From positions 1,240,001-1,304,000 of the forward strand of contig CAWEUM010000005.1 in NCBI GenBank assembly GCA_963812255.1: 64,000 nt of DNA, read 5' to 3'. The translations under genes and the position numbers were made by a program. The notes beneath the pieces are model-generated. The model ran no database searches, was not told the DNA's origin, and saw nothing but the letters and a program-made list of their open reading frames with translations. Within the stretch, counting starts at the first letter, position 1. Every line of letters begins with the position of its first letter. Source of the DNA: DATJGR01 sp963812255. Its GTDB lineage: Bacteria > Pseudomonadota > Gammaproteobacteria > Pseudomonadales > Azotimanducaceae. Shown here in pieces: positions 1 to 8,334 of the stretch.

Positions 1-455
1 GCCTTCTCGAGCGTAGCAATCAACTCCGCTGCTTCGTATGGTTTCTTGACGAAATCGAAAGCGCCGCACGTCAATGCGCGCCTCAGACCGGTAAAACTCG
101 CGTCACCGCTCACGACGATGAATTTCGCCGACAGCCCGCGCGCCGCCGCGAACTCGAGCACGTCATGGCCGTTGACGTCAGGCATGATCAGGTCGAGCAA
201 GACCACGTCGTACTCATGCGCGTCGAGCATCTCGAGCGCCACCCGGCCCCCAAGCGCTTCGTTTACGTGATATCCGTGGAGAGTGACTACCTCGGAAAGG
301 CTCTTCAAGAGTTCCGGTTTGTCATCGACGAGCAGCAGCCGGGGGACGCCCGACGTGCTTTCCGTTGTCAAACGCTCTGACGGAACTCGATCGGTCGCGG
401 ACGACGTCCCGGGAGTGGCAAGGTGACTGACGCCAGCTTCGGTCTTTTGACCCAT
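1..455 (-). CDS. Receiver-domain (response regulator) protein, C-terminus cut off by window edge
   Basis: Reading the minus strand from an ATG at 455 gives about 45 polar, probably disordered residues, then a CheY-like receiver domain. It shows LLLVDDKPELL (acidic pocket), VVLLDLIMPDVNG (phosphoacceptor Asp), a Ser at IVVSGDA and the conserved Lys in FDFVKKPYE. The frame is open to the window edge, so any output domain lies outside. It could be a stand-alone regulator or the front of a receiver-HD-GYP, receiver-GGDEF or receiver-PAS protein. The gene diverges from the signalling genes starting at 737, with about 280 bp between. The Shine-Dalgarno in front of 455 is weak, so the exact start is uncertain. 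Confidence 0.8.
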   Translation of the reverse strand, partial: MGQKTEAGVSHLATPGTSSATDRVPSERLTTESTSGVPRLLLVDDKPELLKSLSEVVTLHGYHVNEALGGRVALEMLDAHEYDVVLLDLIMPDVNGHDVLEFAAARGLSAKFIVVSGDASFTGLRRALTCGAFDFVKKPYEAAELIATLEK

Positions 456-736
456 GAACCCCAAGATCCGAGTGATTGCGCTGCAGCGCGACCGTAAACC
501 TATCCAGTCCGCAATTCCAGTCCCCCGCTCTGCCAACAACCGTACTGGGGTGACGCGTCCGGTCTGAAATCAATCGGAATCTTGCGCTCGTGCCGAAACT
601 GATAGATGTCCTAACCATTTGAATGTATTCCGCAATCCTGCGATTTCTCCAGAATCCAATGTCAAATTGATATCATTCCACACCGTGCGAACTACCGCTA
701 AGCTAGGGCCGCTTGTTTCGGGGGAGCAGCCACGTC

Positions 737-1033
737 ATGAACGAACTCACAGAACGATTCGTCGTACGATTTCCGCTGACACTTCGCCTGCGCGTGGGCG
801 AGTCTGCGCGCTTTTATCGCCGCAGTGTGAACTCGGAAATCATCATTCGTCTGGATCACTCGCTGAACGGTTTGCCAGAGATGACCACCGAACACGCAGT
901 CGAACCGCCGATGTTCGCAGCCATCGAACGATCTCTCCGAGGCGACCTGACCGACGAAGAGCAGAAAATCGTGTTCAGCGTCAGGAGAATGTCGGCAGAG
1001 AAGCGCAAGGCACTGCTGGATCTGCTGAGCTAG
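737..1033 (+). CDS. Arc-family (ribbon-helix-helix) DNA-binding protein
   Basis: A 98-residue protein whose first ~45 residues fit the Arc/MetJ ribbon-helix-helix fold: a beta strand (RFVVRFPLTLRLRV) followed by SARFYRRSVNSEIIIRL, the usual 'RSxNxEI' helix signature of Arc-like repressors. Such proteins bind operators as dimers of dimers. ATG 737 is chosen over an upstream in-frame TTG at 713 because a purine-rich GGGGGAG lies about 11 bases before it. The stop is only 3 bases from the next gene, a sensor kinase, so the three genes to 3419 probably form one operon. The C-terminal half (from about residue 55) has no recognised domain. It may regulate this operon or be the output of the two-component pair; that is inference. 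Confidence 0.8.
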   Translation: MNELTERFVVRFPLTLRLRVGESARFYRRSVNSEIIIRLDHSLNGLPEMTTEHAVEPPMFAAIERSLRGDLTDEEQKIVFSVRRMSAEKRKALLDLLS

Positions 1034-1036
1034 CCA

Positions 1037-2401
1037 GTGACGCTCGACAGACACTACGTGCAGTGGCTGTACTGGCGCGATCACTTCATTCGTGCATCAC
1101 ACGAAAGCGTTCGCTACGCGCGTCACCATATGCCGATGCTCGGTTGGGTCGGGGTCGTATCACTGATCAGCTACTACTTCATCTGGACCATGGTTTATCC
1201 GGCCAGTTTCGAGAGCCTACCGGTCCGTTCAGTCGGTGCATTCCTCTGCGTTCCGATCATATTGTCCAAGAGGCTCACAAAGACCATGGTGCGGTGGCTG
1301 CCGGCCTATTGGGTACTTGGCCTGACCTACGTCCTGCCCTTCGTCTTCGGATACATGCTGGCGCAGAACGCTGCCCACGCCGCGCATGTGGGAGATACCA
1401 ATCTAGTTTGGCCGCTGCAGAATGTTGTAGCGCTCGTGGTGTTCATTCTGCTGATCAACGACGGCATCCTGGCAACACTGCTGTGGTTGCTCGCCACGAT
1501 TGCAATCCTGCTCTCCGTATTCTTGATTGACTCTTCTCCCAACTTCGGAGAGCTCGTACGCGTATACATCGAGCCAATGCCGTTGTATGCGTTCATCCTC
1601 ATCGTGGGTAGCCTGGCGATTCGAAATCGCAAGATCATCGAACTGGAGAAACTGCGGGCGATGTCCCGCATCACCAGCAACATTGCGCACGAACTCCGCA
1701 CACCGTTCCTGGGAATCAAAGCCCTTGCTCAGGGTATCGGGCAGCATTTGCCGGAGTTGATCAATGCATACGACCTTGCGATTGCACACAACATCGGCAT
1801 CCGGCCGATCCGACGCCGCCAATTCGAACGACTCCGGACGAGTCTGCGCGAGATCGAGACCGAGACCGACTATTCGAACAGCATTATCGACCGGCTGCTG
1901 ATCAACACATCGGAGCGACCCGTAGAAGACCATGAGTTCGCATATTTCACGGCGCAGAACTGCGTGATTGCGGCGCTCAACCGATATCCGTTCGTTGGAG
2001 AATACGAGCGCAATCTCATCTGTGTCGATCTTGATCGAGATTTCGTGATCCACGCACCTCACATCATCGTTGTTCATGTGCTGTTCAATCTGTTGAAAAA
2101 TGCAATCTTCTATGCGCAGAAGGCCGGCGACGGCGGACTGACCGTGACGCTCGCAACTGGGCCACGTAAACCCGATTCGATCATCGTCGAAGATTCCGGG
2201 ACAGGGATTCCCCCGCAGAACCTCAGGCGAATCTTCGAGCGGTTCTACACGACAGCGGATACTGGCCACCACGGGTCCGGCATCGGGTTGAGCTTCTGCA
2301 AGATGGCAATGGAGGGACTCGGAGGCGCGATTGCATGTGATTCCAAGCTCGGGGTCTACACGCGTTTCACGTTGACGTTTCCGAGGATCGATCGTGAGTG
2401 A
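1037..2401 (+). CDS. Membrane sensor histidine kinase, LqsS/CqsS-like (alpha-hydroxyketone quorum sensing type)
   Basis: A 454-residue inner-membrane kinase starting at GTG. Residues ~35-205 hold about six hydrophobic segments with no periplasmic domain. The start of this region (MLGWVGVVSLISYYFIWTMV, then a Tyr/Phe-Pro-x-S/Y-[FY]-E-x-[LP] stretch) resembles my memory of the CqsS and LqsS sensor regions, which detect CAI-1 or LAI-1. The kinase core has the H-box NIAHELRTP with His218, an N-box (LLKNAIFYAQ), the G1 box VEDSGTGIPP, FERFYTT and the G2 box GSGIGLSFC. There is no receiver domain attached, so it is LqsS-like in architecture rather than hybrid like CqsS. It overlaps the next gene, its likely partner regulator, by 8 bases. 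Ligand identity is inference; no LqsA/CqsA synthase is seen here. Confidence 0.82.
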   Translation: MTLDRHYVQWLYWRDHFIRASHESVRYARHHMPMLGWVGVVSLISYYFIWTMVYPASFESLPVRSVGAFLCVPIILSKRLTKTMVRWLPAYWVLGLTYVLPFVFGYMLAQNAAHAAHVGDTNLVWPLQNVVALVVFILLINDGILATLLWLLATIAILLSVFLIDSSPNFGELVRVYIEPMPLYAFILIVGSLAIRNRKIIELEKLRAMSRITSNIAHELRTPFLGIKALAQGIGQHLPELINAYDLAIAHNIGIRPIRRRQFERLRTSLREIETETDYSNSIIDRLLINTSERPVEDHEFAYFTAQNCVIAALNRYPFVGEYERNLICVDLDRDFVIHAPHIIVVHVLFNLLKNAIFYAQKAGDGGLTVTLATGPRKPDSIIVEDSGTGIPPQNLRRIFERFYTTADTGHHGSGIGLSFCKMAMEGLGGAIACDSKLGVYTRFTLTFPRIDRE

Positions 2402-3419
2402 ACCGTCAACCGCACCCTATCTGACGATCGCGCCGTACTCGCATCCCACGACGATTGTATTCATTGACGACAACGATCTCTTTCTTCGCGCGCTCGAGCT
2501 TCGGATGCCAGCCGAAATGGCTTCCCTGGGTTTCCACAATCCCCGTCAAGCTCTCGCGCGTCTGAACAAGAAGCTCGCTCTACGCCCGATCCCGGATCGA
2601 TGCTTCTCTATCCCTTCGAAGTCACTGCATTGGAACGACTCGATCATCCGGTTCGATCTCGGACTGATCGAACAGGAGATCAATAACATGCAGCGATTTC
2701 AGCGCACATCGGTCGCGGTCGCTGACCACTCGATGCCTGCGATGAATGGGCTCGCGCTCCTCACCAGCATCGAAGATCCATCCGTCAAGACGGTACTGAT
2801 GTCAGGGATCGGCGACGAAAAACTGGCGCTCGACGCATTCAACGAGGGTCGTATCGACCGCTACGTTCCAAAGCACCGGCAAAACACGCTCGATATGGTG
2901 GCCGACTACGTGCAGGAGCTGCATCACGAATATTTTCTCGATCAGCAGCGCGCGATTCAGGAATCACTATTCCTGAATCCTCCTGCGTTGCTGGAAGATC
3001 CTTCTGTATGCAGACACTTTGCCGAGCTATGCAGGCAACGAGGTTTTGTCGAGCATTACCTTGTCGGCGATCCTCCCGGATTCATCTTCGTGACCGCGGA
3101 CGGAACGCTGCATCGATTGATCGTGTTGAGCGACGCCGAGATGACGCAGCAGGTCGAATACGCAGCAAATCACGGCGCCCCGGACGACGTAATCGACGCG
3201 CTATCGTCTCGCTCGATGATCGGTTTCTTCACGGAACGTGCCGAAACCTACGGCGATGAGCCATATCCGTGGCGCGACTTTCTGTACGAACCAACACGGC
3301 TGGGGAGCGACCCAAGTTGGTGGTCAGCGCTCGTTTCGAACCCTCCGGCCGACATCGATTTCAGTCCGATCCAATCGTCGTACGACGCATATCTCGACGA
3401 GATCGATGCAATGCCCTGA
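2394..3419 (+). CDS. Response regulator with expanded receiver domain, LqsR-like
   Basis: A 341-residue protein starting at GTG inside the end of the kinase gene (overlap GTGAGTGA), implying translational coupling. The receiver motifs are present: acidic pair D25-D26 in FIDDNDLF, phosphoacceptor D111 in VADHSMPAMNG, Ser in VLMSGIGD and K160 in YVPKHRQ. The acidic pair and phosphoacceptor are 85 residues apart instead of about 45, so the domain carries an insert of roughly 40 residues (31-100) containing several aromatic positions. Residues ~165-341 contain no DNA-binding or enzymatic domain I can recognise. This unusual architecture and the neighbouring kinase match Legionella LqsR as I remember it. 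The output mechanism is unknown. Confidence 0.75.
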   Translation: MSEPSTAPYLTIAPYSHPTTIVFIDDNDLFLRALELRMPAEMASLGFHNPRQALARLNKKLALRPIPDRCFSIPSKSLHWNDSIIRFDLGLIEQEINNMQRFQRTSVAVADHSMPAMNGLALLTSIEDPSVKTVLMSGIGDEKLALDAFNEGRIDRYVPKHRQNTLDMVADYVQELHHEYFLDQQRAIQESLFLNPPALLEDPSVCRHFAELCRQRGFVEHYLVGDPPGFIFVTADGTLHRLIVLSDAEMTQQVEYAANHGAPDDVIDALSSRSMIGFFTERAETYGDEPYPWRDFLYEPTRLGSDPSWWSALVSNPPADIDFSPIQSSYDAYLDEIDAMP

Positions 3420-3426
3420 CGATCTG

Positions 3427-4920
3427 TCAAAGCCGATGATCGGTCGATGGCGCAAGGTGCCGCGGCACGACAATACGTTCGATACCCTCGAACGACAGCT
3501 CCGTGACGATCGCAAGGATCGCAGCTGGAATCGCGCCCTGGAGAATCAGCCCGGGATCGTTCAATGCAAGGCCCGTCACGATCGGATCACCCAGGCCGCC
3601 TGCGCCGATGAACGCCGCGAGGGTCGCAGTGCCGATGCTGATGACCGCCGCCGTGCGTATCCCCGCGAGTATTGACGGAAGCGCCAACGGCAAGTAGACG
3701 TATCGGAGCCGTTCCGCTTCGTTCAAGCCAATCGCAACCGCAACATGTCGAACGACCGGGTCTACGCCCGCCAACGCGGTTACGGTGTTTCGCAGGATCG
3801 GCAAGAGCGAATACAGGAACAGAGCAACAATCGCTGGCAGAGTGCCGATACCCAGCAGTGGGATCATCAGACCCAGTAGTGCGATCGAAGGAATCGTCTG
3901 CAGCAATCCAGCAATATAGACACTCGATCTCGATAGCCACCGCGTGCGATATACCCCGATACCGAGCAGGACGCCGAAGACAATCGACCCGGCGAGCGCA
4001 ATACCCGTCAACTTCAGGTGGACGGCGGTGTTGTGCCGCAATGATGTCCACATTCGTTCGGTTCGAGAAACGCCGCGACTGGTCGCGAGTCCGCGCTGCG
4101 CGAGCAATTCGTGCGCGACACGCTGATAGCTGACTCCTCCGAAGGTTACGCGAGAATTGAGGTGTTGCATCTGCGCGTTGTCCAACGAGCCCTGAAGCGT
4201 GTTGATCGCTGCTTTCGCCCGCGCTGGCAGATCAATTCGAACGAGCGGGACGGCTCGATATTCGGGAAAGTAATTCCGATCATCCTGCAACACCCGAAGA
4301 CGATATCGGGCAACCTCTCCGTCCGTGGAATAGATATCGGTTACGTCGATGGAGCCGTCTTCCAACGCCTGATATGCAAGACCGTGTTCGATGCCGTCCG
4401 GATACCAATCGAACCCGTACGCGTGAACGAGTCCGGGCCAGCCATCGCTTCGCTTCAGGAATTCGTGGCTGACAACGATCTTGAGCTGCCGATGCGCCGC
4501 AGCGAGATCGGAAATTCTGGCGATCCCGAGCGATTGCGCGCGTTCGCTCTTCATCGCCAGTGCATAAGTGTTGTCGAAACCAAAGTCGCCCAGCATCTCG
4601 ATACCGTCCGGCGCCAGTGCCGCATTCAACTCCTTCATGTTGGGGGTTCTGTCGAGTTGGAGAATCGCGTGCGACAACGTTCCCGTGTACTCGATGTAGA
4701 CATCGATTTCACCCTTCTTGAGGGCGTCGAAGCAGATCAACGTTCCTCCAAGTCCAAATTTTCGATCGACTTCGTAACCCGCGCGCTCGAGAACCTGCGC
4801 CACGACTTCGCTGAGCAGATAACCCTCATTGAAGTTCTTGCTGCCAACGACAATGCGCTCAGCACCATTCGATGGCAGTGGCCAATAGACCAGCAGTACC
4901 GCTATGACCCATCGATTCAT
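3427..4920 (-). CDS. Osmoprotectant-type ABC importer, substrate-binding protein fused to permease
   Basis: A 497-residue fusion. An N-terminal signal segment (about residues 1-20) leads into an OpuAC/ProX-type binding domain (about 21-290), recognisable from VGSKNFNEGYLLSEVVAQ and DVYIEYTGT. From about residue 300 a ProW/OpuCB-type permease with about six membrane spans follows. Its EAA loop reads GLNEAERLRYVYLPLALPSI. Families with this binding fold import glycine betaine, choline, carnitine or ergothioneine. The ATPase gene at 4917 overlaps by 4 bases and is transcribed first, so the two form a complete importer. Fusion of these modules is known, but the characterised ergothioneine importer EgtU has permease first and binding domain second. 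The substrate cannot be read from the sequence by eye. Confidence 0.85.
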   Translation of the reverse strand: MNRWVIAVLLVYWPLPSNGAERIVVGSKNFNEGYLLSEVVAQVLERAGYEVDRKFGLGGTLICFDALKKGEIDVYIEYTGTLSHAILQLDRTPNMKELNAALAPDGIEMLGDFGFDNTYALAMKSERAQSLGIARISDLAAAHRQLKIVVSHEFLKRSDGWPGLVHAYGFDWYPDGIEHGLAYQALEDGSIDVTDIYSTDGEVARYRLRVLQDDRNYFPEYRAVPLVRIDLPARAKAAINTLQGSLDNAQMQHLNSRVTFGGVSYQRVAHELLAQRGLATSRGVSRTERMWTSLRHNTAVHLKLTGIALAGSIVFGVLLGIGVYRTRWLSRSSVYIAGLLQTIPSIALLGLMIPLLGIGTLPAIVALFLYSLLPILRNTVTALAGVDPVVRHVAVAIGLNEAERLRYVYLPLALPSILAGIRTAAVISIGTATLAAFIGAGGLGDPIVTGLALNDPGLILQGAIPAAILAIVTELSFEGIERIVVPRHLAPSTDHRL

Positions 4921-5651
4921 TGCAGTTGCTTCGTCAACAGGGAATCAACGTACTCGTTGCCGGGTGACCTCAAGACGGCACCGATGTCGCCGCTTTGCTG
5001 TACGACACCATCCCGCAGCACGACCAGATAGTCCGCCAAACGCGTCGCTTCGCGAATGTCATGGGTGACGAGAATCGTGGTGACGAATTCCCGATCTCGT
5101 AGCTCCGCGAAAGACTCGTAGAGCCCCATTTTGGCGATTGGATCCAGCGCGGAAAACGGCTCATCCAGGAGCAACAGCTTGGGCTGCAGAAACAATGCTC
5201 GGCACAGCCCTACACGTTGCTGCTCACCGCCGGACAACAGATGCGGAAAGCGCGGTTCCAGCTCCCGCCGCAACCCCATCATTTCCATCAGGGTGCGACA
5301 GCGCCGTTCGATCGCATCGCGATCGAGGCGCTGAAGCTTAGCCAACAGCGTGATGTTGTCGCGTACGCTCAAATGAGGGAATAGGCCGGCTCCTTGGATC
5401 GCATAGCCGATCTCACGTCGCCACAGGTGCACGTTCTCTTCGGGGATCGGTCGGCCGAGCACGCGTAACGTGCCCCGATCCGCGCGGTAGACGGCATTGA
5501 TGAGCTGCAACAGTGTGGACTTTCCACTGCCGCTTTCGCCGACGATCGCAGACGTCCTGCCTTCCGGCAGGGACAGATTCACATCCTCGAGCACCCACGT
5601 AGTGCCAAAGCGCTTCGATACCCCGGAGAACTCGACCGTAGCATCCGTCAT
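4917..5651 (-). CDS. ABC importer ATPase (OpuCA/ProV-like)
   Basis: A 244-residue nucleotide-binding subunit with Walker A GESGSGKST, Q-loop YAIQGAGLFPHLS, signature LLSGGEQQRV, Walker B LLLLDEPFSAL and the switch His in LVTHDIREATRLAD. The sequence ends soon after the core, without the CBS domains that OpuA/ProV use to sense ionic strength. A constitutively active or differently regulated importer is therefore likelier than a strict osmosensor. Its stop overlaps the start of the fused binding protein/permease, and its ATG overlaps the stop of sbcB by 4 bases. sbcB and the transporter are thus co-transcribed, although no functional link is obvious. Confidence 0.9.
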   Translation of the reverse strand: MTDATVEFSGVSKRFGTTWVLEDVNLSLPEGRTSAIVGESGSGKSTLLQLINAVYRADRGTLRVLGRPIPEENVHLWRREIGYAIQGAGLFPHLSVRDNITLLAKLQRLDRDAIERRCRTLMEMMGLRRELEPRFPHLLSGGEQQRVGLCRALFLQPKLLLLDEPFSALDPIAKMGLYESFAELRDREFVTTILVTHDIREATRLADYLVVLRDGVVQQSGDIGAVLRSPGNEYVDSLLTKQLQ

Positions 5652-7138
5652 GAGATGTGCGGATCAGTTGAATCGGACAGCTTTCGCTCGATCGCGTCAC
5701 CGTGTTCGCGCAACGCCCGAACCAGACCCACCGGCGCGTCGAGGCTTTCGATTGCCTGGCGGAAACGCTCCAGAGTCATCACATCATCGCCGCCGTCGAT
5801 CAGTTTGCTCCTCATCCATCTTCGCCACCGGGCATGCTCGGACGCGCTCAGCGCAGATCCATTCCGCCGCGCCCGCATTCGGAACAACAGTTCATTCAGT
5901 CGATCGTCCGAGAAAACCACATTCGGCGACTGCTCGCCACCCAGCAGTTGCGTCAGCACGGTTCCGCAGAGCGCCCGGTCGGAGTCCTCAATGAATCCGT
6001 CATAGAGCGCAGCGTCCGCGTCATGTGGAGCGACCTCCGCGCTGCGGCCGTAGATCGCAGCGACTTTTTGCGCAAGTCCAGGATGCGCACGAAGATCGTC
6101 GCAACGCTTGCGTGCCCGGACCACGTCCAGGCCGAGCCTGCGAGCGTCCGTCTCTCTGAGAACCTCGAGCGGCGCCAAAAAAGGACAGCGGTTCAGCCGC
6201 ACTTCCTTCAATCCAGGCCGATCTGTGCGATCGATACCGAACAGCGCGTCACGCAGACGATCTTCGTTCCATTCGATGAGAGGCCGCACGTCTGTCATCA
6301 GGTCGACGACGATGATGGAATTGCGATTACGCGGATGTCGCGCCAGTGGCATGATCAACGCGGTGCAGCCTCGTTCTCGTGCATACATTCGCGAAACGTG
6401 CAGACTCACTCTGGGCTTTTCCGGCCGAAGCAACTGGGTGAGTTCGGTACGATCGCGCAGCTTGAAGTAGTAGTCGAACAAACGTCGCTGGCGCGCCCGG
6501 ATCAACCGCGCCACGTTCAAGGTCGCCCGAACATCGGACATCGCGTCGTGCGCATTGCCGTGAGCGATGCCGTTCGCCGCGGTTAGATCGCTCAGCCGAA
6601 AGGTCGGTAGTCCGGATTCGGTTGGCCATTCGATGCCTTCCGGACGCAACGCGGCAGCCGCTCGCGCCAGATCGATGATGTCCCAACGCGAATTGGCGGC
6701 CTGCCATTCGCGCGCATATGGATCGATGAAGTGTCGGTAGAAACCGAAACGAACGAATTCATCGTCGAAACGCAACGAGTTGAATCCAGCCACACACGTC
6801 TTCGGCCGAGAGAAACATCTGTTAATCAGGACGTAGGCTTCGAGTTCGTTCATGCCTTCGCGATTGATTCGTTGCGGAGACAGTCCCGTAATGGCGCACG
6901 CCGCGGGATCGGGAAGTACGTCTTCGGGGCATTTCACATAGGTGCACACAGGCGACTCGATTTCGTCTAGATCGAGATCGGTGCGTACCCCGGCAAACTG
7001 AATGATCCGGTCCGTCCGCGCATCGGTACCCGTGGTCTCGAGGTCATACCAGAAGAACGAGGCTTCCACGCCACGTCGGTCCTGTTGGGCGGGTGCGATC
7101 TCTGCTACTCCGTCGCTCAAATCCGCGAGCATAATCAA
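5648..7138 (-). CDS. sbcB: Exodeoxyribonuclease I
   Basis: A 496-residue 3'-5' exonuclease of the DEDDh family that degrades single-stranded DNA processively and takes part in recombination and mismatch repair. Motif I is FFWYDLETTGTD. The motif II region is FNSLRFDDEFVRFGFYRHF, and motif III is HGNAHDAMSDVRAT with the catalytic His and Asp. The C-terminal SH3-like and helical ExoI regions follow, and the total is close to the 475 residues of the E. coli enzyme. It starts at ATG 7138, directly after the lipoprotein aminopeptidase on the same strand (16-base gap), and overlaps the ABC ATPase downstream. Confidence 0.93.
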   Translation of the reverse strand: MIMLADLSDGVAEIAPAQQDRRGVEASFFWYDLETTGTDARTDRIIQFAGVRTDLDLDEIESPVCTYVKCPEDVLPDPAACAITGLSPQRINREGMNELEAYVLINRCFSRPKTCVAGFNSLRFDDEFVRFGFYRHFIDPYAREWQAANSRWDIIDLARAAAALRPEGIEWPTESGLPTFRLSDLTAANGIAHGNAHDAMSDVRATLNVARLIRARQRRLFDYYFKLRDRTELTQLLRPEKPRVSLHVSRMYARERGCTALIMPLARHPRNRNSIIVVDLMTDVRPLIEWNEDRLRDALFGIDRTDRPGLKEVRLNRCPFLAPLEVLRETDARRLGLDVVRARKRCDDLRAHPGLAQKVAAIYGRSAEVAPHDADAALYDGFIEDSDRALCGTVLTQLLGGEQSPNVVFSDDRLNELLFRMRARRNGSALSASEHARWRRWMRSKLIDGGDDVMTLERFRQAIESLDAPVGLVRALREHGDAIERKLSDSTDPHIS

Positions 7139-7154
7139 TCGGTGACCGTTTGAG

Positions 7155-8246
7155 TCAGAACCGAAGCGACTCGCACCGCACGCGGGCCGAGTTCACACGG
7201 TGGTCGACTTCGAACGCACGCCGCAAACGCGCAAGTTCGGCCGAGCGCGAAACGGTGTCCAACCGACCGAGGCGCTCCGCGCTCCTGTAAAACCTTGGCC
7301 AGGACTCGTCGCTTTGCGCGAACAGCTGCGCAAACGCGGGAACGAGTTCATGGTACGCCGCCAGCGGTACCAGCTGGGCATTGTTGGCGGCGTCAACGAA
7401 CGATTCATGGATCCCTAAGGCGCCTTCATTCTCGCGGTAGCACCGCCGCGCCGCAGCGTACAGTTCCGCCTTCAACATACGCATGGCGACCGGGTTGTAC
7501 GGCTGGTCGTAGAGACGTTGTAGTTCATCGCGCCAACTCAGTGCGAAGTCCACGAAACGATCGGACATTTCCCAGCGTAACGTGATACGCGCGACCTGCG
7601 TGTCGTCTCGATCAGCGTGCAACCATGCAAGCACACCGCGTCGCGCGACGAACTCGGCGAACGCTTCGTTGAACGGCGTATCGCCAGATACGAAAACCTT
7701 CGCATGTGCGAGTTCGTGAAATAACAGTCCGGCAAGTTCGGCATCCGGCCATGAAATGAAGGTGGAGAGCACCGGATCATCGAACCAGCCGAGCGTTGAA
7801 TACGCGGCGACGCCTGCGACGATCACGTCCTTCCGCGCCGCGGCCAAGCCTCGCGCGTAGTGTCGTGCGTCGCGCTGATGGAAGTAGCCGCGATACGAGG
7901 CGCAGCCCACAATTGGGTAACACCAACGCGTCGGGCTCGTCGAAAACTCCGGTGTCGCGAACACATTCCATACGACGAATTTGCTGTCCACCCGAACGAA
8001 GCTCGAATAGCGATTTGCCGGCTCGAGGGCCAATGCGTCCTTCGCGAATCGCAGTAAACGGTCCAGCTCCATCAATTGCGCTTTCAGGGCAGGATCGGTG
8101 CGCTTCGAAGCGATCAGTTCTGCAGTAGGACGGCGCGCGCGTTCGAGAGACCACTGTCCGACAATCGCCTGGTGGTAGAATTCGAACGTCTCGCACGAAG
8201 CCGCAAGCAACGCGAGCATCCCGACGGCGAAAACCCGCTGCCACAC
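7155..8246 (-). CDS. Putative aminopeptidase lipoprotein (PF10023 family)
   Basis: The reading frame extends to an ATG at 8384, but a GTG at 8246 preceded by GGGGG at a suitable distance gives a proper lipoprotein signal: VWQRVFAVGMLALLAAS followed by Cys (about residue 18). I therefore prefer a 363-residue outer-membrane lipoprotein. The central motif HELAHAKVFVSGDTPFNEAF supplies HExxH-like zinc ligands and a downstream Glu typical of the predicted aminopeptidase family (formerly DUF2265). 'YSTLGWFDDPVLSTFISW' just before it is also typical of the family. Substrate is unknown. It is upstream of sbcB on the same strand and divergent from the acyltransferase at 8335; the promoters of both must lie in 8247-8334. 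Confidence 0.8.
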   Translation of the reverse strand: MWQRVFAVGMLALLAASCETFEFYHQAIVGQWSLERARRPTAELIASKRTDPALKAQLMELDRLLRFAKDALALEPANRYSSFVRVDSKFVVWNVFATPEFSTSPTRWCYPIVGCASYRGYFHQRDARHYARGLAAARKDVIVAGVAAYSTLGWFDDPVLSTFISWPDAELAGLLFHELAHAKVFVSGDTPFNEAFAEFVARRGVLAWLHADRDDTQVARITLRWEMSDRFVDFALSWRDELQRLYDQPYNPVAMRMLKAELYAAARRCYRENEGALGIHESFVDAANNAQLVPLAAYHELVPAFAQLFAQSDESWPRFYRSAERLGRLDTVSRSAELARLRRAFEVDHRVNSARVRCESLRF

Positions 8247-8334
8247 GCGGAGTTGCCCCCAGAATGATTGCGCTGGTACTGCCCGACGACCATATGGTAA
8301 GAACTTCGACCGACATTTGGCGACTCGCTGCGCA

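Noticed and set aside
619..1530. 303-codon plus-strand frame overlapping the Arc and kinase genes
   Set aside because: Arg/Ser-rich shadow frame over two well-supported genes.
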